DNA of 64,000 nt, taken from Notospermus geniculatus. Its lineage: Eukaryota; Nemertea; Pilidiophora; Heteronemertea; Lineidae. Below the pieces are notes generated by a model. The model did not search any database and was not told the DNA's origin. It worked only from the letters and a program-made list of their open reading frames with translations. Shown here piece after piece: positions 11,571 to 22,706 of the stretch (positions within the stretch are counted from its first letter, which is position 1; the number at the start of each line of letters is the position of its first letter). The stretch covers positions 87,633 through 151,632 of the forward strand of contig NMRB01000821.1 in assembly GCA_002633025.1 (NCBI GenBank), written 5' to 3'. The translations under genes and the position numbers were made by a program.

Positions 11571-12259
11571 TGACATCATCGCCTCTGCTGTCCTCATTCT
11601 CGTGGTGCTGACGCAATCATTGGGGGCGGGCTTTTTAAATTGCGCACTGTTCAAAAATGTGGTTGCGTTATGTGATGATTGACGGAATGTTGGGGGCTAA
11701 AATAAAACTTCAAATATTTTCATGAAAACTTCAAGATATAACAAATCTCTTCATTATTTCTTTAGGGAGAAAATCTGCTTTGAAGATGAGAGTAGGAAGA
11801 TAATTTACCAGACTAGACAGTGATATTTTGCAATGAACATTGTACAAGGCAAGCTTTGACGGAACATCATCACATACGGAACCCCCCAAAATAAACTCAG
11901 CCCACCCCCCTGTTTTACACTGAACTAGGAATATTTGCATGGGATTATTTCTTCAAACACCAAAATTCATTCTGCAATGAGAATTAATTTAAAAAATGTA
12001 ATTCATGCAGTTGCAAGGCCTCTGCTTTTTGACATGTCAAAAATGTCACAAAAAAACACAACAAAATGCGCATTCAGAATCATCATAAAATGGTACAACT
12101 TTTTAGTGATTTGAGTGAGGGGCACCAAATTATCTCTGTTATCTCTTTTAGCGATGTACTAAATAGCCAAAAACTCAAATCATGACCATGGCTTACTCAG
12201 TTAGAAAAAAATAGGGTCAAACTTGGGTAGGCTAAATTACCCATTTGCTTGGACGAAGC

Positions 12260-12934
12260 CATATCAGAAATACTACAAAATCTGCCAGACTGATTATTTT
12301 TCGTGAGGCTGTCCATAGAAAATTACCTTGATCATTCATCTGACTCCGAGTCTGAATGGTGAGTGAAAACATCAATGCCTGTCACTGCTGATGTCCCAGG
12401 TTCAATCCCCAGTCAGTGACTCAGTAGCCCCCCCCTTGTGTGACAGTATGGCTTCCTTGGAAGTATGGGATACGAAAACTTCGGTTAACAAAGGCTTCAA
12501 ATGGATTCACGGGCCGTGAAGCCATTGTTAAATGTAAAGGAAGCCTAAGAGCAGAGACTCACTTTGACTTCACAATGTAGGTTTTCTCTTAATGCACATT
12601 TCACCCAATACTGCCTCTTGAGCCAATAACGCTGTATTCATTCGGCACTAGACTCTCAACTCGGTAAACCCTTTCGTTACTGCCATGTATGGTCACCAGC
12701 TTACGGGTACGAAGGCCAAAATTTTCAAAACAGTTTGATCCGAAAACTGTTTTAACAAAGATCTGTTCTAACTTCCATTATACAGGACCCGGTGACCGAG
12801 TCCCACGGAAATTTTGTGGGGGTTTGGATGACCTGGTGACCGGGTCCCACGTAACGAAAGGGTTAAACGCAGATACTTTACCACGGGTACTTACTACAAT
12901 GGGGATCCTTTTGCAGGGTTTCCGCCAGAAAAAA
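12260..12934. repeat. Direct duplication, copy 2, with tRNA-like SINE remnant
   Basis: It matches 10318-10998. In this copy GGTTCAATCCC at 12399-12409 fits a polymerase III B box, after an imperfect A-box-like GAATGGTGAGTG. The first copy has lost part of this, so a tRNA-derived SINE was probably present before the duplication. Confidence 0.7.
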
Positions 12935-13232
12935 AAAAGAGGGTACGGACCAAAAAAAAATATTTTTTTTGAAAAAAACTTTTTTTTTGAAAAATTTTTT
13001 ATTTTTATTTGTTTATTTTGGTTTTAAACGATGTTTATACTGCCATTTTAGGTGTATTTTGAAGCGTAAAATCACTTTCCATAGTGAAATATGATGTTAA
13101 ATAGTGAAAAACAAATGAATACTGCTGATAAATATGTGAATTTATCAAATTTTTGAGGGTACGGATCCGTACCCTGGAAAAATTTTAGGGTACGGAATTT
13201 TACCCACATTTTACCCTCTGGCGGAAACCCTG
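12914..13232. mobile_element. hAT-like fold-back element, 319 bases
   Basis: It begins CAGGGTTTCCGCCAGA and ends with the complement, TCTGGCGGAAACCCTG. Inner GGGTACGGA words are also inverted. The flanking TTTTG is repeated on both sides (12909-12913 and 13233-13237). CAG...CTG ends are usual for hAT-type elements. The interior is A/T rich. In duplication copy 1 only the left end remains. Confidence 0.72.
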
Positions 13233-13241
13233 TTTTGCTAT

Positions 13242-13387
13242 GATAGAGGGCAGCACACCGAAACCTGGTCCTATACAATGGATGTCATTTGTTTGGGAAA
13301 TTGATCAGGACCGGGATGTCAGTTTCATTTCAATAGTTTTTACCACTAATGACACCTATTGAGGCAGTGGGCTAGGGTCCCCATTGT
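13242..13387 (+). repeat. Dispersed fold-back repeat (copy 2 of 3)
   Basis: It starts GATAGAGGGCAGCACACCGA and ends GGGCTAGGGTCCCCATTG; see 58318-58472 for the complete form. Confidence 0.7.
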
Positions 13388-13398
13388 ATGTAGGAGTA

Positions 13399-13546
13399 AA
13401 GGCGGTGACAGACTGGCAGGTACGCGGTGCGTCTGGCAGGCGTTCCGCCAATCAGATTCTTTGGTTGGTGATTCGGTCTGTGTTAGCGCCTCCCTGATTG
13501 GTTGAACGCCTTCCCGACGCCTTACGCGCCAGTCTGTCACCGCCTT
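13399..13546. mobile_element. Fold-back element, 148 bases
   Basis: AAGGCGGTGACAGACTGGC and its exact complement, GCCAGTCTGTCACCGCCTT, form the ends, with further complementarity inward. Confidence 0.8.
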
Positions 13547-13570
13547 AAGAGGGACTGTCAAGAATCACCA

Positions 13571-13712
13571 TAGGCCCCTTTCGAAAGTCTTCAGCGAGTA
13601 ATAACAAAATCTCGCCCCAGGTCAAAATGCCCACGATGTACATGAACATCATTCACGTTTTGACCTGGGGCGAGGATGTTATTACCCGCTTCAGACTTTC
13701 GAAAGGGGCCTA
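13571..13712. mobile_element. Fold-back element, 142 bases
   Basis: TAGGCCCCTTTCGAAAGTCT and its complement at the right end, plus an inner CTCGCCCCAGGTCAAAA pair, make nearly the whole element one hairpin. It is followed at once by a fragment of the CATATTCATAAA family (13716-13792). Confidence 0.82.
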
Positions 13713-13715
13713 CAT

Positions 13716-13792
13716 GTAAGTGTGACAGTGACACTTGTCCATTGTTTAACACTATCACACTTTGACTAAGTTTATTTATGGATATGGACCCT
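13716..13792. mobile_element. Fragment of CATATTCATAAA-family hairpin element
   Basis: AAGTGTGACAGTGACACTTG, TCACACTTTGACTAAG and the terminal GGATATGGACCC match the family at 52072-52299 and 55933-56217. The left terminus is missing. Confidence 0.6.
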
Positions 13793-14368
13793 GGAGTGGA
13801 AACTCTCCCTCAGCCTAGTAAAGGGCTTCGGGCGAGGACTTCCTCAGGTGTGAGGTCTCAGAGTTGCCACTATGACAACACAGAGAATGGTGTCTATGTT
13901 ATGACAAATATTGTTCGACGCACAAAGATAAGTTGTGTGGTGTTGAAGATTATTTCAACAGGCCAAGTCATGTTCTTCACACTTGACTGAATGGTACTGG
14001 CATATTGCACGTTACAAGCAAAAAACGGTTTTTGAAAAGTATAATGTACAAAGAAGTTACACAATAAAACACGGCATTTACGATTCAAATTTAAAAGTTC
14101 ACGTGTACGTTATCTTAATATCAGTACTAAATTCGACTATTATGTTTAACATGAATTGAAAGGAAGGTCAGCAACGATTGCCCGCTTGGAAATCAATCTC
14201 CTTTTTCAATGGAATAATCAGCACGGAAAGGTCGGTTGCGATTTTTCACAATAAACAGTCAATGATCCAATTCACATTCAAAATTCAAGATAATATTTTG
14301 AAATTGAATGAAGTCACTGTCATGACTGTTGTTCAATTTGAGCATGCACTACATCTACGTGATGTAGT

Positions 14369-15132
14369 ATACACCGTTTCAATGATTGACGAAATCTGTT
14401 TACGATAACTTCATGCTTGAAGAAGGAAGTGCAAGGTGGTACCCAGACATGACACGGAACACCGGTACCGTGACATGCAGTGCGTAGCCAAAACGACTGA
14501 CAATGCTCTGTTTTGTTTTCGGACTTGCACTTTCCAAGCCAAGGACCAAGTCATTTTCTGTTTGTTAACGGACATAATAGATTTTCACATTTCAAACCAG
14601 GAACTCAACACGAATGACGACAGGGTGAGGCATCAGGCGTGGTCATGTCGAGTTGTTGGACATGTTTGATCCTAGGCCTACCCTGGCATGCCTATCTTGC
14701 GCGTGATTCGACACAAGAAACCTACGTCCACGTTTATCCGGGCATGTTTTCATCCGAGACCCGAGCAATAGGATTTGGAGGCCAATTTTTCAGAACCACA
14801 CTTGAGAACAGCATTTTCCACCAGCTGCTCTACCCAACCACAATATACTCACACAGACTGACCTGATACATTCGATTTCTTTCTTTTCAAATTCCTCTAG
14901 TCTAAGTAGTGCGCCACGGAGCCCAAGTTCAAAATGAACACACAGATGGAATGGATGAACTCCAATACGTTGGAAACATTCTTACAACAAAAATATCCAC
15001 ACAAAACCTAACGTCTCGGTGGTACATGTAGTAGTATAATTTTTTTCTGCCACGCTATCCAAGGAAACAACTCCGAAAGGTGAACGCATTCAACGTACCT
15101 ATTTTACATACAAGTACGTCTATGTACTTGAA
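14369..15132. repeat. Tandem duplication, unit 1 (764 bases)
   Basis: Unit 1 from ATACACCGTTTCAATGATTG to TACGTCTATGTACTTGAA is repeated from 15133. Similarity is nearly complete, so the duplication is recent. Confidence 0.9.
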
Positions 15133-16133
15133 ATACACCGTTTCAATGATTGACGAAATCTGTTTACGATAACTTCATGCTTGAAGAAGGAAGTGCAAGG
15201 TGGTACCCAGACATGACACGGAACAGCGGTACCGTGACATGCAGTGCGTAGCCAAAACGACTGACAATGCTCTGTTTTGTTTTCGGACTTGCACTTTCCA
15301 AGCCAAGGACCAAGTCATTTTCTGTTTGTTAACGGACATATTAAATAGATTTTCACATTTCAAACCAGGAACTCAACAGGAATGACGACAGGGTGAGGCA
15401 TCAGGCGTGGTCATGTTCAGAGAACGACAAATCATTTTTTTGGCTGGTTGTCCACGGACAACCTGAATTCCAGAATTTGGTTGTCCGTATCAAATGTTGA
15501 TGGCCCGTAGGCCTAGATGTTAAAGCATTTCATGATAAAGTTGCTCTCAGGGCAGTTGTCCACGGACAACTGATCGGAGAAAATGGCTTGTCCGTTTGGG
15601 AAAAACGGTTGTCCCGGGCGCCCGGACAACCAATTTGTCGTTCACTGATGTTGAGTTGTTGGACATGTTTGATCCTAGGCCTACTCTTGCATGCCTATCT
15701 TGCGCGTGATTCGACACAAGAAACACGTCCACGTTTATTCGGGCATGTTTTCATCCGAGACCCAAGCAATAGGATTTGGAGGCCAATTTTTCAGAACCAC
15801 ACTTGAGAACAGCATTTTCCACCAGCTGCTCTACCCAACCACAATATACTCACACAGACTGACCTGATACATTCGATTTCTTTCTTTTCAAATTCCTCTA
15901 GTCTAAGTAGTGCGCCACAGAGCCCAAGTTCAAAATGAACACACAGATGGAATGGATGAACTCCAATACGTTGGAAACATTCTTACAACAAAAATATCCA
16001 CACAAAACCTAACGTCTCGGTGGTACATGTAGTAGTATAAGTTTTTTCTGCCACGCTATCCAAGGAAACAACTCCGAAAGGTGAACGCATTCAACGTACC
16101 TATTTTACATACAAGTACGTCTATGTACTTGAA
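15133..16133. repeat. Tandem duplication, unit 2, interrupted by a transposon
   Basis: It is the same unit as 14369-15132 but about 237 bases longer. The extra sequence is the CAG...CTG element at 15418-15647 plus its target duplication. Confidence 0.9.
15418..15647. mobile_element. Small DNA transposon inserted in unit 2, 230 bases
   Basis: Its ends are CAGAGAACGACAAAT and the complement of CAGTGAACGACAAAT. ATGTT lies on both sides (15413-15417 and 15648-15652), while unit 1 at the same place reads ATGTC once. Inside, GGTTGTCC and GGACAACC recur several times as subterminal words. It has no coding frame. Confidence 0.88.
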
Positions 16134-17350
16134 TAATGGTGACAGATGGAACGTTATAATTACAGCGATATATACCAGGGCTCACATCAAATTGATTTTG
16201 GAATCAATCGAAGTCTATTTATCAAATATCATAGGGCGGAATATCACTGCAAGCTGGGAAACTCCGGGGAACAACCAAGATGTATGCCGCCGAGCCATAG
16301 TTCTCCACAAACAGCCCTCCGAATTTGAAAATTTGACGGTCAATATCAAGCGTTTTATTACAAATGTGAGGCCAGGCAGCCCCCTGCATCACCACCTGTT
16401 ACACACTAGTCACTGTTTTTTTTCTGGAGCCTACTTTGTATTGCATGAGTCAATAAAGCCTTGCAGTATCACAATTTAATTCAAATGAAATATGTTCAGG
16501 GCGAGACAGACCCACACCTGTTAGGTGCATAAGATTTTTAAAAATTGATTCTAAGGAAACAGACATATGCATACATGTACTCGATGATGTATGCAAATCA
16601 AAGGGTGATTCAGCCTTGATATAATATAAGTGCACATGCAGATCCAATGGTGCAACAGTGAATTACAATATTATTGATATTCCTGGCAGCTGGCCATCTG
16701 AATCAGCTGAGTGTATGATTGCCATGGTGAAAATGATAGTGCTAAGAACGCACTACAGAACTGATAGACATGATGGTAGAATAGAAATGTGAGAAATCAA
16801 TCTCGTCCCCAGTGGGTTTACATGTACGTACACACACTACAACACCACTGGAAAGGGCTGCGACTGACTTTTCGAGCACTGCACCAGGATTGCAAATGCA
16901 CAAAGAGTACACAACATGGCTTACTGTTGTCGCGGTAATAATAAATGGGTGGGGGAAGGAAGACTAAAGAGGACAGCACAGCAAATCCTAACTCCACAGC
17001 TGACTGATATAGGCCGCTTTCGAAAGTCGGCCGTTTCGGCGCCGAGGGACAAAACAAATGGGAAAATGCATAAGTTTTGCCAGAAATCGTCAGAAACGCT
17101 TGAAATTTGGCTGAAATGTGGTGATTGCCAAACCATTGAGAATTGTGAGAGAAAAATTGGGTGTCATCGATAAATTTTTGAAGAAATTGGTGATTTTCTA
17201 AGCGAACTTTTTCCCTGACCCTAAAGTTCGGGAATTTTCTTCGGGCTCAGAGTAGCCTATTTTCAGTAAAAAAAGGAAACAAAAAAAAGGAAATAAAACA
17301 CGAGAGAGAGAGAGAGAAGAACGGGTGAAAAAAAAGCGGGGAAAAGCATC
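16134..17350. other. Region without recognised gene
   Basis: An open frame runs from 16081 to 16479 but starts inside the duplicated unit and shows no domain. A CTTTCGAAAGTCGGCC stretch near 17016 resembles the ends of the 13571 element. A purine microsatellite (GA)n with poly-A lies at 17272-17320. Confidence 0.5.
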
Positions 17351-17424
17351 GTCCAAGCGGAGATTCGAACCTTTGGATTACTAGTATTAGGCAAACGCTC
17401 TAGCCGACTGAGCTACCGAGGCAG
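17351..17424 (-). pseudogene. tRNA-like sequence, degenerate
   Basis: On the minus strand TAGCTCAGTCGGCTAGAGC forms a proper D arm and GGTTCGAATCTCC gives a T loop and B box. The anticodon and T stems do not pair well, so this is a decayed tRNA or the head of a SINE rather than an active gene. Confidence 0.55.
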
Positions 17425-17787
17425 CTGGCAGTCATGAAGTTAGGCCCCTAGTGTAGGCTTGGTCTTATTTTTTAATCCGATACATATACAGGACTGCCTT
17501 CGCCCGTATCAAAAGGGTTCAGTAGGCCTTGAGGGGCATGCCACGATAGACAAAGAAAGACAAAACAAACAAAATGTAAACAATCATTGAATTTCATGGC
17601 CCGCGAAAATGCTTCTGATACATTAGCCCCTGGTGGCAGATTCTAGAACTAATCCTTATGATCCGTGTACGGAAGATCGAAGAGCGATTCTGGTCTTGCA
17701 GCCATGGATTTTCCGTGTCTAGGATACTGGTAGCCTAACCTAACCACTTCGTTTTTAAAATTTGACACTCACACTGGCAGTGTCACT

Positions 17788-18323
17788 ATAGACCTGGCCC
17801 ACAATTAACGGACCTATGTTTACATAGATTGACATGACACCTATTTTCAGACGGCCAGTGCATAAAAACTACGCTATGAAAGTGAACCCACCACCCACCA
17901 AAGCGGAGTACGAGATCTCTAGATCATCCCCATGTAAACAATACGGCGGGTATCTCCTCAATACGTGTGTACAGATCGATTGAAGTTGAAATTTTGGTTC
18001 TTATGTTTGCACAACACATGTTTTGCCTTGGGAAAGCTGTGGATTTCTGTTGCGTCGTGACGCCAATGACGTAACGTCACGCCCGCCGCACACACGAATT
18101 TTGACCATTTTTCTGATGATTGCCTCAGTAAAATCACTCTTTTCTAAATCTTCGATCATTTGGGTCCCAAAATTTTTGGATTGCCAATATCCAGAAGTAA
18201 TTCTCTTTCCAATGGCCAAAAATAATAAAATAATTGGCACGCCAAATCTGATTTCTGCTTACATCTTTAGGAGATGGTCGAAAACTGGACCGGGTGTCCC
18301 GTTAATTCTGGGCCATGTCTATA
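17788..18323. mobile_element. Fold-back element, 536 bases
   Basis: TATAGACCTGGCCCACAATT at the left pairs with AATTCTGGGCCATGTCTATA at the right. CCCGTTAATT/AATTAACGG extends the pairing. The interior has no supported gene. Confidence 0.7.
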
Positions 18324-19030
18324 GCACTGGCACTGCACTGCGTGGTGGTCATGGTGGTGGGAAAGTCAGGAACTGTGTGTATTCATCACTCATGTCACTA
18401 GGCCCCTATGTCATGGGGGTATGCACCCCATAACACATTTGCACACACGCAATGCACTGTAGACAAGTGTACATAATGCACAATCACCAGTACACTGCAC
18501 TGCACAGGCTCGGCCTTTGGAGAAGACACCGAATCGAAAACAACAACCGGGACTCCGGGTTGGATAAAGGTCCCGATTGACGCTAATATTTGAGCAAAAT
18601 GAGCACCACTATACAACTAATCATTACATGAGACAAATCTACAACTTACAATGTTTTTAATGATTCGCGTACCGATCCATAATAATGCAGCACATCAGCA
18701 AAATCATCGCTGGAATCAGTTTATGTTTGGCCTAAATTTCACAATCGGCCATTTTGACGAGCACAATAGGTAAGCGCATGCGCAGTACAATTAGCAATTC
18801 TTGGAACTGATCCCAAATTTAGCCGCAGACGTCAACACTCAACGCGGGAAAATTTAAAGCACGGTATCCTTTAATCAATATGCAATAAACGAGGACTAGC
18901 CTATATCAGCATTAAATGGCAAGCATGCTTGCCAAATAACTACGAAAAAGTGAAGTGAACTTTTGGCAAGCAGCTTGCGAAATAAACCCGGCCTTTTTAT
19001 ACTGGGCCGGGATGTTTTTGGGGAAATTTG

Positions 19031-19104
19031 TTTTTTTACAGTATTTGCTTTTTTAAAAAGCAAATACTGTAAAAAAAACAACGATTTAAAAATTTTAAAT
19101 CGTT
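19031..19104. repeat. Two adjacent palindromes
   Basis: TTTTTTTACAGTATTTGC and its complement form one hairpin (19031-19077). AACGATTTAAAA and its complement form a second, perfect 25-base palindrome (19080-19104). They are T/A rich and would form cruciforms easily. Confidence 0.75.
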
Positions 19105-20786
19105 CTGATGGATGTAATCTCTAAAGGCATGAGCAAGACTGAGAAAACAAACGCTTTTGAATCATGGATTTGTCATTCAACTCATTTTAGGCAAAAATGC
19201 AAAAACAACCTTTTTGCCAGGAATTTTTTTTGTGATTCTTACTGACAATATTTTGTGGTATTTTGTGCTGCTGTTCTAAACATGACAAAGCCTTTGTCAT
19301 CCTTTGAAAGGGTTAATTTATGCATACATTGTCCAAAACTTGGTGGTGGGTGGCCCTAGCTCCGGCCCTAGGGGCCTACCTACCTCAAACGCACGACAGG
19401 CCCTGCGAGTTAGGTAGGCCTACGGTACTCCAGAATAAGCAGCCGTTTTCAATGCCCTCATCAAAATTCGCCCATTTTGTGCACCCTGAAGAAATCAGGT
19501 CCCCATCGCTCCCTAGGTCGCACGCTAGGGTCGAGCAATGCTAAGATGACCTGATGCGGCCTTCTTCAGGATGATTTTGTGGGGCCTCACCTCATTCTTG
19601 CTGTCTGGGGAACGAGTCAACGCCGGACCATAGCGGCTAGCGCCCGGGGGCTAGCCGGCGGCGGAGACGCCGTCTTGATTGTGGTGGGGACAAGACGCTC
19701 TGAATGATTGTGTCCGTTTCCACCCGGAAAACAAACGATCCTAATTGCTTATTCCCCTAAGGAGAAGGCAATGTAATCAGGAATTAGGGTAATAAAATTA
19801 CTCTGCATTGAACAGTTGCACGGATACTTCACAGGGTTCTTTAACGAAATAACACTTCCAGATCCTGGACTGGCCTAGTTGGTGCTGCCACCTGGTGATA
19901 TCGGCCGAAACTCATGAACCTATGCCAGGCCTGACACTACATGACTAAAACACGCGCTAACTTGATGGCGGTATCATCGTCGTCTACAATTGGAAATTAT
20001 CCCACATAGGCCTATGGGCATGATGGGGCCTGGGTCTGATCTCAAACCGATAGATGCCACCGACGCATGTGGACCTGTTCACCTCTTCAAACATTGATAA
20101 GGTGAAAGTGCACCAAAACCTGTCAACAACGAAAGACAAGTGCTGCTTCTTCCTTCCATGAGAATTGTGGATGACTTCCTCAAGTTATTGATTCGACAGT
20201 GCATCAGGAACGAAGAATCTTTGCCAAAGATTGCCAGTGTTTTCGACCGCACGTTCTGTTGTGATTGTCTACGGCAAGTAGCCTAACCGGCCTGTAGACA
20301 GGGGCAGTGGGTGCCCATGTGGCCCTAACGGAATCATACGCCTCCCCCCCCCCCCCTAGAGCCACTTCGGTAAAAATTCTCAAGTTAGAAAGACAGAACC
20401 GAAATGAGTGCGAGTAGTATAATCCTANTACTGACAGGTTGATTTTTCATCATTTCCCATGTATACATGTAGAACAGTTCATTTCTTTCCTTTTGCAGTT
20501 ACCACAGGCACCATCACTTTTTGGCACAATTTTTGGCGCCATGTGAGATTTTATTTACATTTGAACCCATTAGCAAGCTGCCAATGGCGTGTCACTTAAC
20601 ACATTCAAATGATGAAGAGAAGTTGAAAAAAAACAATAAATTAATTAGTTAGAAATGCAATGAAAATGAAGTAAAAAGAAAAAAGCATGGCATAAAAAAT
20701 CCCCCCCCCCCCAATTCTAAACATGAGTTCTGACTGACCTTCTGGTCAATTTTGGCACCTGTCAACATATGAGATTTTACAGGAGA
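19105..20786. other. Region without recognised gene
   Basis: There are poly-C runs at 20344-20357 and 20701-20712, one undetermined base at 20428 and a TGCCACCTGGTGAT word near 19886. No exon with supporting splice sites was seen. Confidence 0.5.
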
Positions 20787-21774
20787 CCGGTCCAATACCC
20801 TTTACCGGTGTAACGTTTTATAGCGTTCCCCATACGGTACCTTAGTATTTCCATAGAAAACACAGCTAGCGAGACCATAACTTTTCAAATGGAGAATACA
20901 GAGAAATCAGTGACTCTCGTTTCACACTGCAGCCCCCACAATAAGGAGAAACACTGAGAACAGGTGTTATAAGTTATAGCCTATCTGCCAGTGTTTCTGC
21001 CAGTGTGCCCCTCTTATTCTTTGGGAAACGCTGGCAGATAGATCGACATGTTTCTCTGTGTGTCCCCTACTATTGTCACGTCGCTGCTTATTCCAAGATA
21101 CAGAATAGCACAAAATTGACACACAAAATGATAATAAGCAAGAAGTCAATCTCCAGAATTCACGAATTTTCGACCCCAACCGGGGCCTTTTTCAAGTGGA
21201 ACTTTACAATCTGAAACAGTCTTTCCTAGAGTTTCAGATTGTAAAGTTCCACTTGAAAAAGACCCCGGTTGCGGTCGAAAATTCGTGAATTCTGGAGATT
21301 GACTTCTTGCTTATTATCGCTGCTTATTCCGTCAGACAATAAGAGGGGAACACTCACAGATGGGGACACTGGCAGATGTTACACCGAGAACACCCACAAA
21401 CTTTACACCGTTGTGACATCTTCCAGTGTTTCCGTATTAAAGTCCGTGTTTCCCCTTATTATTCGGGAAACACTGGCAGATAGATCGAAGCGTTCCACTA
21501 TGTGTCCCCTATTGTCAAGTCGCCGCATATTCCGTCAGACAACAGTAAGGAACACACACAGATGAGAAACATTCAAAAACGTTACACCGGTAGCAAATCA
21601 TTTAAAAAGACAACAGATGCAACTTGCTTCGCATGTTATGGAAGAAGCTGCTTGCGTAAGTATCAATCACTTACCTTTATAAATTCTTGTTTCAAGTCAA
21701 TGTAATTCCTAATTCCAATATATACCATTTGCCCTATGTCACTCAGCGAAGTCTGTGTACCTCCACCCGAATCA
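20787..21774. repeat. Direct duplication, copy 1 (pairs with 21967-22706)
   Basis: CGGTCCAATACCCTTTACCG starts both copies, and both end CCTCCACCCGAATCA. Both contain many inverted and direct forms of AACACTGGCAGAT. Copy 1 is longer, mainly because of the hairpin insertion at 21095-21316. Confidence 0.85.
21095..21316. mobile_element. Hairpin element with 87-base arms, inserted in copy 1
   Basis: Arms 21131-21217 and 21231-21317 are complementary over 87 bases with about two mismatches, around a 13-base loop. The 14-base word TCGCTGCTTATTCC flanks the insertion (21081-21094 and 21317-21330) and occurs once at the matching place in copy 2 (about 22245-22258). The long flank repeat suggests a target duplication. 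Confidence 0.88.
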
Positions 21775-21966
21775 GAAATCTAGAAGGCCGTAGACGCGAT
21801 TTCCTGGCATCTCAGTATCAAAGTAGAAGCTTTATTCTTGCGTTTTTTGCTGATTGTCGCAAATTATTGAAGAAAAAAACAATTGGTGGTGGCGAGCAGA
21901 GGGGGGTCACGACCCCCAAAACCCCCCCTCCGGATCCGCGCCTGCTTACAGATGTTACACCTGAAA

Positions 21967-22706
21967 TCGGTCCAATACCCTTTACCGGTGTAACGTTTTA
22001 TAGCGTTCCCCATACCTTAGTGTTTCCATACAAAAGACAGCTAGCGAGACCATGACGTTTCAAATGGAGAACGCAGAGAAATCAGTCACTCTCGTTTCAC
22101 ACTGCAGCCCCACCAATAAGGAGAAACACTGAGAACAGGTGTTATATCTGCCAGTGTTTCTGTGGGTCAGTGTGTCCCTCTTATTCTTTGGGAAACGCTG
22201 GCAGATCGACATGTTAAATCTGTGTTAAATCTACTATTGTCAAGTCGCTGCTTATTCCGTCAGACAATAAGAGGGGAACACTCACAGATGGGGAACACTG
22301 GCAGATGTTACACCGGGAACACCGACAAACTTTACACCGTTATGACATCTTCCAATGTTTCCGTAAGTCCGTGTTTCCCCTTATTCTTCGGGAAACACTG
22401 GCAGATAGATCGACGCGTTCTTCTATGTGTCCCCTATTGCCAAGTCGCCGCATATTCCGTCAGACAACAGTAGGGAACACACACAGATGAGAAACATTCA
22501 AAAACGTTACACCGGTAGCAAATCATTTAAAAAGACAACAGATGCAACTTGCTTCGCATGTTATGGAAGAAGCTGCTTGCGTAAGTATCAATCACTTACC
22601 TTTATAAATTCTTGTTTCAAGTCAATGTAATTCCTAATTCCAATACAATGTATATACCATTTGCCCTATGTCACTCAGCGAAGTCTGTGTACCTCCACCC
22701 GAATCA
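21967..22706. repeat. Direct duplication, copy 2
   Basis: It matches 20787-21774 without the hairpin insertion. Poly-A and poly-C tracts at 21868-21930, next to it, are unique to the spacer. Confidence 0.85.

Noticed and set aside
16081-16479. 132-codon plus-strand frame
   Set aside because: It begins in the duplicated unit, has no domain and no splice support.
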